From: Pachyseris speciosa
Lineage: Eukaryota > Cnidaria > Anthozoa > Scleractinia > Pachyseridae
Assembly (NCBI GenBank): GCA_016490735.1
Contig: JAEMWC010000081.1
Coordinates: 241,001-305,000, forward strand
DNA length: 64,000 nt
Direction of reading: 5' to 3'
A program made the translations under genes and the position numbers. Each line of letters starts with the position of its first letter. The first letter of the stretch is position 1. Below the pieces are notes generated by a model that did not search any database, was not told the DNA's origin, and saw only the letters and a list, made by a program, of their open reading frames with translations. This document shows positions 23,542 through 36,700 of this stretch, piece by piece.

Positions 23542-25775
23542 CTAGTCTTGGACGGCAAAAGTTCTTTAGCGGAGTCTTTGTGAGATAAGAGTTTAGACTT
23601 GGTTCCATATTCCCGGGTCACCACCCTTGGAGCCACATGGGTCCTTCCTACGAACGGCTGCCCCTTTGACCGATCGCTTGCGGAAAGACCGGCATTGAAC
23701 CGAGAACGCGTATTCCTATCATCACCAGCGCCACTCCTGTCTATTCCGTACCTCGATGACGTGGTAGAAGAGTGGTTAGTGGGGCTGGACGCAAGACGGA
23801 TACTACTTGAGGCAGTGGTTCTACCTTCAGGAGGTCTCTGTGCGTTCCCCCGCTCCTCCGTTCTCAGCCCACTCTGACCAGACTGGGTCTTCACACTGCT
23901 TGGCTTGACATTGAACTCTTTCAGTGACACTGGGGTGGTTGTTCGCACTGACCCAATTTTCTTCCTTGGAACAGACGAAATATCTCTGCCTCTCCCTTGG
24001 GTACCCTGTTGTGGCACACTGTCTTGGCTTCCCCCTATCCTGCCATGGGCATTTTGTGCGGGTGACCTTCCTTGGTTAGCATGTTGCGTCTTCTGTGGTG
24101 ACATCCTTCCTTGGAGACCATGTGCAGACATGTGGGCAGCATATGACGAAACGCTGGTTCCCCTCCCTCTAGAGTGGCCATGACCGCTCTCGAACTTTTG
24201 CCTAAGCGCACCCACATTTCCACTGTCAGATAACTCGAGCGTGTCCTCCCCCAAAGAAACTCTCCTCGCTGGCGAGAACGGATGAGAAGAACTGCCATGA
24301 TCCTCTGCGGAAGGGCTTGCAAAGTATTTACTAGCGTTGATTTCTACTGAGCAACTCGACCTCAGCTCCGTTTCGGGATTGTCGTACCGAGTGTCATTTC
24401 CAACGCTAGCCACAGGGGAAATTGTCTCGTGAAAGTCTTTTGAAGGGCTCATTCCAACAATTTTGTAGATCCTCCCAGCAGGTTCATCTGATGAGCGGCG
24501 CTGGGCCATCTCATCACGACTCAGTATTTGCCTACTCGGAGGTTCACTTCTGACAGAGGATCTGTCGTCATCGTTCTGACCCTCCATCCCACTTCCTTTA
24601 ACTCCAAACGCGTTTCCAAGATCCAGCAAGATCCTAAGCTTTTCATCGAATGTCTTCGACATACTGATGGCGCATTCGTCTCCCTCGTCACTCGACGTAT
24701 CACTGCTCTCTTCGGAGCCTAGCGACCTCCTTGCCAAGCGAAGATCCTCTGCACTTTCTCGTTTCGGTGGGATGTCCAAGCTGGCAGGCCTTCGCGTTGA
24801 ATCAAACTGTCGCACTGTGCCAGACACCACTCCTCTTCCCTTGACAACAGCTACCACTGTTTCGGTAGATCTAGGCTTGGTCTCCTGGTGCATGTCACCT
24901 GACAACGACGACGTTTTAAGGTTGCTGCTTACACGGGGTGGTTCTCCATGAAACACAACTGCTCCACTGGCCGTTTTGTCTGGTTGTGGAGCCACATGCA
25001 GCGAATCCAACGATGGATTCTTACTGCTGTGAGCACTGCTACTGCGGCTTGTGCTACTGCTGCTGGGCTGCTCGGTGTTTTCGAAATTCTCCTGGTCAGA
25101 CAGCTTCCTCTGAAAATCACGAGATGTATCGCGTATCGTTTCATCGCTTCTTTCAAGGAGCGGTGAAGACAGCTCTTTGTCTTCTTCACTCTGACGTCTC
25201 TTTTCCTCCGCTTTCTTTTGGAGATTCAGCCTCAGGAGCCTTCGACGCGTCTCCTCGCTAAAAGAAGAAAAGCTCGGCTTGGGAGTGGTGTCCAAGTCAC
25301 CTCGAGATTCATCAAGCGACTTTCTTGCCTCTAAATCTTGCTGACCGATCGCAAAATTCACCTCCATAGGTGCAAAAGGCTGCTCAGGGGTCCCTGGACT
25401 GGTCGATCTCTTCTGCGGATTGACGCGGCGATAGGACGGAGGGGGAGGATGCGAGTAGGAATACGCCTTTAGAGAGCCTGCCCCCTTGGATCTAAAGTCC
25501 GCATCAGAGGAATCTAACACAAGCTGTATGGACGCAGAGGAACTGTCCGAAATCTTCTTGCCCCCAAACCTGGTTGTTCTTTCCAAGGTCGGTGAATTAG
25601 ACCTTGAACCTTCGCCAGAAAGGGTTTTCACTAAGGGAGCTCTCTCAGGCGGCGGTGAGCCTTCGGATCCTTGAGAATCGGACCACGGTCCATCCGATGA
25701 GCTGCCCTGGCCTGAGTCGGACTTGGCGCTCTTGTTGCTGCGGAACTTGGGGATATGAAGTGAAATTCCGCTTGA
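23475..25775 (-). CDS. ARHGAP21/23: RhoGAP gene last exon (disordered tail)
   Basis: Starts after TTTCCACAG with [20 protein letters not shown] and runs 766 codons to TAG at 23475. Ser/Arg/Pro-rich with a few ordered-looking helices: [20 protein letters not shown], and [20 protein letters not shown] in an acidic context. Expected to be a phosphorylated scaffold tail. The last 20 or so residues lose this character while another frame becomes coding-like, so the true end may be at 23161. Confidence 0.85.
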   Translation of the reverse strand, partial: SSGISLHIPKFRSNKSAKSDSGQGSSSDGPWSDSQGSEGSPPPERAPLVKTLSGEGSRSNSPTLERTTRFGGKKISDSSSASIQLVLDSSDADFRSKGAGSLKAYSYSHPPPPSYRRVNPQKRSTSPGTPEQPFAPMEVNFAIGQQDLEARKSLDESRGDLDTTPKPSFSSFSEETRRRLLRLNLQKKAEEKRRQSEEDKELSSPLLERSDETIRDTSRDFQRKLSDQENFENTEQPSSSSTSRSSSAHSSKNPSLDSLHVAPQPDKTASGAVVFHGEPPRVSSNLKTSSLSGDMHQETKPRSTETVVAVVKGRGVVSGTVRQFDSTRRPASLDIPPKRESAEDLRLARRSLGSEESSDTSSDEGDECAISMSKTFDEKLRILLDLGNAFGVKGSGMEGQNDDDRSSVRSEPPSRQILSRDEMAQRRSSDEPAGRIYKIVGMSPSKDFHETISPVASVGNDTRYDNPETELRSSCSVEINASKYFASPSAEDHGSSSHPFSPARRVSLGEDTLELSDSGNVGALRQKFESGHGHSRGRGTSVSSYAAHMSAHGLQGRMSPQKTQHANQGRSPAQNAHGRIGGSQDSVPQQGTQGRGRDISSVPRKKIGSVRTTTPVSLKEFNVKPSSVKTQSGQSGLRTEERGNAQRPPEGRTTASSSIRLASSPTNHSSTTSSRYGIDRSGAGDDRNTRSRFNAGLSASDRSKGQPFVGRTHVAPRVVTREYGTKSKLLSHKDSAKELLPSKTRMARGTPEDRRHSGSWRRMLST

Positions 25776-27722
25776 CTGTGGAAACAAATAGAAATTTAAT
25801 TGAACACCGCAGGTTGTGAAGACGTAACCTGAGTTTAACAATACGGCATCTAAGTTGGCATTATTTGGAAGCTTCAAAGCCCAGTAGGTGAAACTGGCAC
25901 TCTAAGACAGTACGTGTCAAACGATAGTTTTCTCTGTTAATGAACGAAAAAATTGAAATATTTTGCACCAAACAGAGAATAAATCAAGTTTTGCAAATAC
26001 TTAGATTAAAAAGAAACTGACAGGACTAAACCTCAACATTTAAAATTTCCTTAGAAAGAAACCTAAATACTCTCAGAAAATACCTTACAAGGAAAAAAGA
26101 ACTGAGCGTACACTTCCAGTTTGCTCACTTCGCGACAACGATCCCGACCCAGTGTCCTTGCTTACGGCCAGCGGCGACCAGGCCGTCGTCGCAAGTTGCT
26201 TCACATGTTGGGTTGGGGTTACTTGAAACAAGAATCATTAATTCGGAACCAAGAAGTATGTTTTTACCTTAGGTTTGTATGATCCATCATCTCCTAGAAA
26301 AGAAAGTTTCAAAACAATTCAATCCCCTGCATTCTTCTTGACTCCAGTTATTTTGGAAACGAAACTGCTACCTCATTTTCGGCATGAAACCTCTGACAAG
26401 TTTTCGCCGATTATCGCGCGTTTTACGAATTTTTTCTGAATGTGAGCCGTTGTTTCGAATCCTTTCAAGTTACCTATTTTAGTCGGAAATAGGCTTTGAC
26501 AGATTGTGCTAGCACAATTGTTGGCATAACTCGTTATTACGAGTACAACTTTCATGATTTTAGAGCCCAAAATAGCTCCTTTATTGTTTATCACTTGTGG
26601 ACATGAGATCAGTTAATATACTAGAACTGCTTTCCGACTAATCGACCAAATCAGTTTTTGCCTACTTTTGTCTTGCTAAATGAGACCTGGGTACGACAGG
26701 AAGTCGACACGGAAAGGTTTTCCACTTTAGTGAAGAGGAGGTGTAGAATGATGTAATATGTAGTACATGGAACAACGCGCAACTGACGAACTTGAAAGCA
26801 ACACGAAACAAAAGGTTCAGGGAGCAGTACATGAAAACGGCACAACCCCAGGCTGTTTCACAGGGAAAGTTACGTCTCTTAATGACTCATAAGTTAAAAC
26901 CACTGATAATTTTGTATTCAGTAGAATTGCAAGAGCTTACCAAAATTAACTGCAACCTGTCCAAGCGAGGAGAGCACATTTTGGGAAAGTATATTTTCTT
27001 GTGAAGAGTTGTGGCCTGACTGCACTGCCTAAAACGATAATAAGAACAATACTGGTTGGGCTTTGTGGTAAGACTAATGAAGGTAGCTATGAGCCACTGA
27101 ACTCGGAAAATGAATTAGAAACCACCCGCGTATCACATTACAACCACATATGCAAATTAGTCGATCTCAGCATTCGCTACGTCATGAAACGTGGACCTAG
27201 CTAAACAACTTGCCACACAATACACAATTTTGCTAACGATCAGTTCCTGGTGAATTGTGGGTAGATCCAGTCCTTTGTGGGGGCAAACGGCAATTTTGGG
27301 GCGTAATTTGAAATTGTAATTTTGACCGTTTGCCCCCACAAAAGGACTGGATCTACCCACAATTCACCAGGAACTGATCATTCAAACGCATCCTGTGGTA
27401 AACTCGTGGAGTAAGATACTGTGTCAGGGAGGTGATATAGGGAATTATCAAGCCTATAGAGTGGGTTGAAATGCAGTGTAATACATTTTTCTGTTTTACG
27501 ATTTGATTCGTTTGTTGTAGCTTGACTGTTGTTCATTGATTAATATACGTTGTGGAATGGGAGTTTTGAAACCACTCTAGTAGAAGAGTAGTTTGTTCAA
27601 GAAATACTGTAATACCAATATTTACCGTGTATAATGCGCACTTTTTTCCTAAGTTTTTTTTTCCATGAAATTTGCGCAGCGTATTTATATACACGGAAAC
27701 TTTTGTTTCTTGATCGTTTCCC

Positions 27723-27775
<53 letters not shown>

Positions 27776-30700
27776 TATTGCTTATATAGCGCTATTTACA
27801 AAAGATCAATAGCGAGAAAGAAAAAATTGCTTAAAAAGGAATGTCTTGGTTGACTTCTTAAAACTTCTACAGATTGAATAGTGCGTAGTTGTAATGGGAG
27901 CATATTCCACAAATGCGGTGCTGCTGCCTGAAATGCGCGCACACCCAGGGTAACAAGCATCTTCCCACTTGGTGGCTCCACTAAAATGCCTGAATTGGAT
28001 CTAAGATTATACGTGGACTTGCATTTAATAGATATAAGATTGCTGATATATCTTGGTGCGAGGCCATGAATGGCTTTGAAAGCTAATAACAGAATCTTAA
28101 ATTGAATGCGCGCTTGCACTGGTAGCCAGTGTAAGTCACAGAGTACCGGAGTTATGTGGGAATACCTCCCAATATCCATTATTACTCTGGCGGCAGCATT
28201 TTGCACGCGTTGCAACTTGGCTATTTGTTCTTTGGGAAGGCCATACAGTAAGGCATTACAGTAGTCTAATCTGCTCGTGATGAATGCGTGTACCAGATTG
28301 AGTAAGCTGTCTCTCGTTAAATACTTCTTAATGCGTCTGATATTGTGTAAGTAGAATAAAGCTGTCTTACATACGTTTGTGATGTGGTCACACATATACA
28401 GGTTGGGATCGAGGCAGCAGCCTAGGTTCGAACTCGCGAGCTAGGATTTGTCTCTGAACTACCTACTTTGATGTTCATAGCCTGCAATTTACAAAGTTGC
28501 TGCCGAGTTTCAATAATCATAAACTCGGTCTTATCATCATTAATAAGGAGTCTGTCCTGGATCAGCCAGCTCCTAATTTTCTTGATGCAACATTCCATCG
28601 AACGAACTGCGTCCTCCTGGGACGTTGTACTGTTAGGCTTGAAGCTCAGGTAGATTTGCGTGTCGTCAACGTAGCAGTGTGCGTGTGGGAGCTGATCCCC
28701 AACAACCGTCAATAGTTTGGATGCATAAATAACAAAAAGCAAGGGGCCCAGACAGGACCCTTGTGGGACACCACAGTCCAAACTGAAGCGCTCTGAAAGA
28801 GATCCCATGACGGAGATTCGCTGACCTGTTGACCAGGTACGATTTAAACCATTCTCAGACCACTCCACATATCCCGAGCTCCTCGTTCAGACGTTTTAGC
28901 AGAATGTTGTGATTTACCGTATCGAAAGCGGCGCTGAGATCAAGCATGACCAGCAATGTAACCTCTTGAGTGTTCATTTTCATGAGAATATCGTTCGTAA
29001 CTTTAACAAGAGCCGTTTCCGTGCTCTGATTTTGACGATATGATGATTGAAACTCTGGGTATAGTGAGTGAGTCATCATATGGGTGTGTATCTGTTCAAA
29101 CACCGCTTTTTCAACGAGCTTTGAAATGTACTGTAGATTGCTAACAGGTCGGTAGTTCTTGAATAGGAGGTCTAGCCCAGGCTTCTTCAGTAATGGAAGA
29201 ACGAGTGCACACTTCCAATCATCCGCGAACAACCCAGACTCGAGTGATAGATTAATCATTTTCGTCATGATTGGTAAAAGGACGTCGATACAATCCATCA
29301 CTAGGAGGGTCGGCATGGGGTCCAGAGTGCAGCTTTTCTTCGCACTGCTGCTGATGAGTTTGAGAACCTCCTTCTCCGTAAGGAGGCTGAATTTGCAGAA
29401 TGGGGAGGTGATACTGGGGCGTGGTAACCAGGAGGGGCAGCCCTTGCGCCATGTTGTCTAGCTTGGAACCAATAGTCCCGCTTTTCTGGACAAAGAAATT
29501 TCCCACTTGATTTGCCAGTTTAACTTGCATACGCATGTGCTTAACAAAGGATAAAAACCGGTAAACAAGCCGTCTCAATGCTCGGGAATGCGCTACTCTT
29601 ACCAGATAAAACAATTTTTGATTGCCTTTTGTAATGAACAAATTAGTGATCCCGGTACACGAAACACAAGCTTAACCAAAGTCAGAACAACCTAATAGTG
29701 ACCGAAAGCTTTTTTAATATCAGAGAAATACAGAACAGAATAAAGTTTGTTTGTCCCTTGAATGTACTTGACGAATAAGAACATTCTTAACGACCATTTA
29801 ACGAATGTATGAAGCGCCTGCCGAACTTGAGACGATCGGAAATCGATTACAAATTTTCCATTGTTTACGCCTGACATCTGATTCCCCAACCATCCCGATA
29901 GCTCTCCACGAGCTAAAAACGGGACGCCATCAGCAAAAATTGAACAAGACACAGCCTCGTATAATTTTGGTAGTGTGCAATATCGGGTTAAAAAAAAAAA
30001 AAAAAAGAACTTTAAAGGGACCCACAAGTACCTGTATTGGGCATTCATCGCCTTCCACTTCTTCAAAAAACCAGTCGCACTGAAAGAGAATTCAGAGGGA
30101 AAAGTGAGTGTGGAAGATGTTTTAGCGGTCAGTACGTCATCCAATCCACTTTAACCGCTTCTTTCTAGACTGTAAACGGAATCTCAACTGGGGGATAAAG
30201 CAAGGAGGGAGGGGAGGGGGATATAGTGTGAGGAGAGGGGGGAGAGTTCAAAGTCACCTCGTAACCCGTCCCGCTTTCGCAGATGAAAGATAGGACTAGG
30301 AGAAAGCAGGAAAAGATGGCACAAGTAGAGGGGTTCAAACTTCCCCTCCCGCTTTCGTGATATCCCCTGCCGGAGCTATTTTTCTCAGGCTAAATTATCA
30401 TTATTTTACGGCGTATGAAAGAAGTGTAAGAAAAAGCGATCAACAGATAAGTTGAATGTGACTGATAATACTGTGGGCCATCATTTCGAGCTTACTCATT
30501 TCATTTCTATGCCTACGATGTCCAGGCGTGTGTGAATCGAAAGCACGCATTACCCAGTTCTCAAGACAGAAACCGTTACAGCTACCACCACAAACCCAAG
30601 TGTCGTCTCGTTTTTAATGAAAACTTTCAACTCCAACTCAATAAAAAAAATTCATTCAATTTCGAAATTATTGCATTTTGATTTTAATTGCACGCATTTC

Positions 30701-33700
30701 CCTGGACGTGACGGGTTCACCACTAGTCACGCTCACTTCAAACGTGCATGTCTACAATTAATATGCAGAAAATTTGCTTATAACAACATTTGCATGCAGA
30801 CCTCAGTAATAAGTGTCTCCACAATGCGGCACTGGTCTGACATGTCCTTGACCATGGCCATCATAGAATCGTCCCCAGTCCTTATGATGGTTGGGCCAAA
30901 AACGATGGCCAGGTTGCGCACTTCCATCTACACACAAGAGAAAGACACAGTTATAATCTGGATATCAAAAAACAGCGGGGGGTTTCCCGTGCTAAGAATC
31001 ATGGGAGAAGGACCATTCAAAAGCGAATTACTGAGCAGCACTTCCCTCTGGTACAACTTATTACGCTGTAAAATGAGGCTCAAAATTTTTTAGTCTGTGG
31101 GTGAAATCCTTCCGTCTGACTACTCAAACAAAAGCTATTGCGCGCTAATTTCCCGAGCTGCTGTTTAATATGCTATGAAGGTTAGTTCTACCTTTTAGCC
31201 TATGCATGAAATCCCTTAAGTCTGACCGCAATTGAAAGATAGTAAACAATACTTTCTTGTGGTAATTGCTGAATCCGTTGGTTCTAACTGTTGAGACTGT
31301 CGTTGAAATCCCCGATCTAATATAAGCACTTCTTTCTGTAATGCTGCTGGTGGTACTAAATTTTGCGTCTGTGGGTTAGGAACGACTGCTTAAAATGACT
31401 GCTACAAAGTGGTACTTTCCTGCGATGCCGTTTAATATTCTGTATACGATTGTTCCAACGTTTAAGTCTGTGGATGAAATCGTAAAGTTGACCCATTTAA
31501 AATGAAAGCTACGAAGAAGAGCTCTCCTGCGGTGGTGTTTGTTTCGCTCCACATAGTGGCTGAAACTTTTGTCTGTACAGAAAATCTCTTTGCGTGAGCA
31601 TTCAAATAAGCGGGCGGGTTAACTCATGCATTTAACTGTTTCTAAGACTACCAAAGCGCATTAGCAAACAACGCAACACCACAGTGAGGAATCAGGACGA
31701 GCACCTTGTTCTTATCACAGTTGTCTGACACCACCTTCAGATGATTCACAAGGAATTTGAGCGTCTCGAAGTTTTGATCAGGTAGCTCTTGAACCTGGAA
31801 AAAATAGCATCAGGTATCAGTAAAGACATTCATTCTTAAGTTGAATTGAGAATCAATCAAGGATTAAATTGAAGGTAGGGTGCCTCCCCAAGCCTGCCGT
31901 CCGAAAACTGGACACATCCCTGTGACACGATAACAGTGTTCATCTTCTTGCGATTTTATCATTTTTGGAGTGGAACAATCTCCGGGGTTTTTTTTTCCAT
32001 AAAGATTCTAGTTTCTCCATGTCAATTAGAACAATATTACTGGATAATCTATTTCACAAACTGGATAACAGGAGCGCGTACATCCTTTTACATCGGCATT
32101 TAACCTCAAGGCGTAGGGAGTCGCACAATTACGACATGCTCTAAGGATCAAAGGAGTGAGAGACGTACCTTTTTTCTCTGATTAACGTAACGAGTTATAT
32201 CACAACAGATTAATTCAGAAAGCGATCCAAACGATTCAACTCTCTAAGCTGTGTCATCCAAATAAAAACTTAAAATTACAATTTAGAACGCAATCTGAAT
32301 GAACTAATTTGTGCTTTTAAATCTAGATTGGTTATGTAGGCTATTGGATATATAATTTTGCGTAGCTAGCGATATTCGTCATTTTCTGCCCCGGGCGATT
32401 CGCAATGCCCTGTGGCTGATATCAGAGTTAATCTGATGGCATTAGAGCACTTTCCAATTGAGTGTCGTAAAACCAAAACCAAAGCAATTACTCTGGCCAA
32501 TCACAACAGAAGTAAGAAGTACAATGAGCCAATCAGAATACGAAGCAATTACATGTAGCCGGCGCAAAGCGCGGGAAAATACGCGCGTGCAAGTCACGAT
32601 TGGTTTTGGTTTTGCTTCTCATTGGTTGAGAAAGTGGCGCGAACATTCTTGGCCAATCACACAGCGAAGCAATGCAAAACCAAAGTAAAATCAGAATTGC
32701 TTTCGACACTCAATTGAAAACCGCTCTAATCAAAGAAACCAGAATCATGCTCATCACGCTGTCAGTGAAGGTGGCCGCATCGGTGGTTTGTTGCAAGCTT
32801 AGGGGTATTTTTACATTATCACTCAAGAAACATTCAAGGATTTAAATTTGTTGGCAGTCGAAACTCGCCTTGTGGACACCTACCTCTCATAAGAGGACAC
32901 CAACAAACCACGGTGCCAGCAATTTATCCACTAAAACCCAACTGTTATAACCTCCTGTGAGAGGGCACACATGCTCCTACCAAGGGTGTCCGCTCACGGG
33001 AGGTTTAGAGATAGTGTTCGTCAAACCAGGAAGTACCCCCCCCCCCCCTACAGAGTAACAGAGTGACAACCTGTCAACTGAAGCAGCCGCCTGACGTGTT
33101 CATCCCCCTCCTCTCTCCAAAGAGTGACGCTCTGCCCCTGAAGCTACCGCGCGATAGGAAATCACAGTAACTCACCACTGATCTTATTGACCACATTCGC
33201 TCCGCAGCATCTTCTTTCTTATTTGACTCAATAAATCCGTCATACAGATCTACAAAACAATTCAAGTTATATAACCATTATTAAGAAATTTAACCACAAG
33301 CGTCGAGTTAAAAAAAATTCTGCAGAACCACCTTAATTTTTAGATAACTTAATTTTTAGATGGCTCTGAACCCAATGTACAGATTTTTCAAAACTTTGAA
33401 AAAAGCTGAATCTTCATATGATGATTGCAATCAATAACAAAAAATAGGTACCCAAGTGGGTACGTGTATCTACTGCCTTAGGATGTTAAAAACACTCGAG
33501 TCACCACAGACAGCTATTTTGGCGCGTCAACAAACCGGCCAAAGGAATTTAAAAAAAAAACAATGGGATTCAAAAGTGACATAATACCATTCAATTTAAA
33601 GGCAAGTGAGATTTATAGCCATATTCTGGTTTACTTGAGGAGATTTCTCTCTCAAATCCTCAGAGCCGCTGAAGAGCGTATTGCGCTATTTGACCCCGAC

Positions 33701-36700
33701 ATCAAGTCTCGTAATCTTAAATAAACTATGCAAATAGTGACGCGTGCAAATTGCAAAACAGTGACACTTAAAAAATATAATTTTCTTTTCATGAGAACAA
33801 ATACAAAGAACACGAAGCATGTCTGGCAAATTATTGCATAACGTCAATCGGTTCGTGAAAATACGAAAACTTCCAGATGAGAATTCTCTATTGTAACAGA
33901 ATAACTGACACGTGAGTTCCCGCACATCGTATGGTGATTTTGTCCTTTGCCGTCGTTTGTGTAGATCAAAACGGTGGGAACACTAAGGAGAGAGGAGGAG
34001 GCTTAGCGCGGGGTTAAAAACTGATAAACTGTGTCGGAATTTAAATGGCAACTTGCCGATTCCCGAGAAGTTTTGAAAAGCGAAACGCGCCAACTGATTT
34101 CTGCAGTCGATCTTCCGCCATCCACACTTCCGTCCTCTGGTCGGGAATTACTTAAACAGTTTCTGATTGGATTGCAAAATGCCGAGAAGAGCCGAATTAA
34201 TCTCCGAATTCATCTTACTTTCGTCGGCATTTAAATTTACATAATCTCCAGGTTTGATTGGCTACGATTATCTGCCAAAGTTAACACAAACAGCTTTTGG
34301 TATACAGTAAAGTGTCTATCTGCACGTGCAGTAGACACAATAATGGAGGTCACCTGACTAGTTCTTGTGTTACAGGCACATAAAGCCAAAATTAAGGGTG
34401 TTTCTAAGAGACTGTACTGTTGCTATGGTAGCCTTATATGTCAAAACAACGTTCACAACTTCTTAAGAAATAATTAGGAAATTTTTGATACCACGTTCAA
34501 GAAAACAAACGAAAAATTGTGGGAGTATCAATAGCGAAACCATTTTAACCCACCTCAACTAGAGCGCTTTTCAAACCAAAACCAAAGCAATTACTCCAGC
34601 CAACCACAACAGAAGTAAGCAGTGCAATGAGCCAATCAGAATACGAAGCAATTACATGTAGCCGGCGTAAAGCGCGCGAAAATACGCGCGTGCAAATCAC
34701 GACTGGTTTTGGTTTTGTTTCTCATTGGTTGAGAAAGTGGCGCGAGTTTTGCTGGCCAATCACAGAGCGAAGCAATGCAAAACCAAAGCAAAATAATAAT
34801 TACTTAAGACACTCAATTGAAAACCGTTCTATTTACATTCGACACGTTAGAGCGGTTTTCAATTGTGTGTCGAAAGTAATTATGGTTTTGCTTTGGTTTT
34901 GCATTGCTTCGCTCTGTGATTGGCCAAGAAAACTCGCGCCACTTTCTCAACCAATGAGAAGCAAAACCAAAACCAATCGCGACTTGCACGCGCGTTTTTT
35001 CCCGCCCTTTGCGTCGACTACATGTAATTTCTTCGTATTCTGATTGGCTTATTGCACTGCTTGCTTCTGTTGTGATTGGCCAGAGTAATTGCTTTGGTTT
35101 TGGTTTTACGACACTGAATTGAAAAGCGCTTTAATTGAAATAGCTGCATCCCGTTTCCCTTACATTTTTAGGCCATTGTTTCTGTAGTGAAACCAGAAGC
35201 CACAACATTCGTGTTACAATAACGAGAGGCACAACCCATTTACTCTCCGGTTCCCGCCTATATCAAGTGTTGGTGCACTGTGGTTCACCGCTGATATGCA
35301 AGTAGTACATGAAAGAGCATCTGACCACTTGATCAGTCATGGTCAATCACATGTTGTAAATTTCTGTTGATTTGTTCAGTGAAATATGAAAATTATCCTC
35401 TCTTCGATTGTTATCCTCTCTTAGATTATAATAATAATCAGTTTATTAAACCCTTTGGTAGTGTATAACACTAAATTACAAGGGAGGCGGTCAATTCTGC
35501 ACAGAAAAGCATAATTACACTTGACACAGAGGGCAAAAACAATTAAAACCCTATTATAACTGTGAGTAACGAAACTACTAAGGCGGTCCGTTCTGACAAG
35601 GCGGAAATCAGAACGGGAACAACCAGACCTCAGCCCGTACCATGAGCGACACTCGTGGACTGTGACAACAGGTGTGAGAGGAAACCGGACTCCTTGATGT
35701 TAGATATAAAACGCCTCTAGGCTTCATCACGGCGCGCCAACAGCGTAGGCAAGCCGCAGATCACTAGTGCCGACTCATAAGAGCAATCTTATGATTGTAA
35801 TCAAGGGAGCACTCATCTGCATTTTTCGACGAGCAGTATTCATGTACATGTAAGATGCGCTTTGCTGACTGTCCACTCAAAGAAACCTTGTATGTATGTA
35901 TGTATGTAAGACTTTATTTAAACACGGAAAATCATCAGTTAAGTATTACAAGTTAAAAACTAAGACTATTTACAACTAACTGCTTTACATGATTGCCGTG
36001 TGGGAATCCGATATGTTGGATACCTTCTTCAGATTTCGCTTAAATTGATCAACAGATCCGACATTTTTTAAGCTATCGGGCAAGTTATTCCATAACTTGG
36101 CCCCGCTATAGGAGAAGCTACGTTTTAAATAATTGGTTCTTGGTTTCGGCAATGCCAGTTTTCCCTCAGAGTTTCTCAGGTAGTAATTAGAGTAGCTCTG
36201 AGCAAAAAGACGTTGGAGATATTCCGGGGTAAGACCATTCATTGTTTTATACATCATTAAGGCTTTCTGTTTCTTTCGTCTTATTGATAGCCTCTCCCAG
36301 TTAAGAGTGGATAGGAGGTGGTCCGAGTTCGTATCAAAGGGCAATTTTGTAATTATTCTAGCTGCTCGATTCTGCAATTTTTGGAGCTTATCACTCAAGT
36401 AGCCACTAAGACAGTCCCAAACCGGGCTGCAGTAATCAAAGTTTGGCAAAATTAGCGCGTTATAAATTTGAATGGCAGTTTCCTTCGGAATAAAGGGTCG
36501 CACCCGTTTGAGGGCACCTATAGCTGAGGATACTTTCTTGCTTATTTCTTCAACGTGTTTGCGCCAAGTAAGATGAGCATCGATGGTAACACCCAGGGAT
36601 TTGGTATGTCCAACTCTCTCGATGATTTGATCGTCAATTCTTATTTCGAAGTCTTCATTTTGGACAGATAATCTCTGCCTTGACCCAATTAACATTAACT

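Noticed and set aside
23217..25819. many plus-strand open frames opposite the last RhoGAP exon
   Set aside because: Antisense shadows of a Ser-rich coding exon; composition (Cys, Leu, Trp rich) is what the complement of Ser codons gives.
29340..29365. CTGATGAG match inside the L2-like LINE
   Set aside because: No GAAA and no closing stems; chance heptamer.
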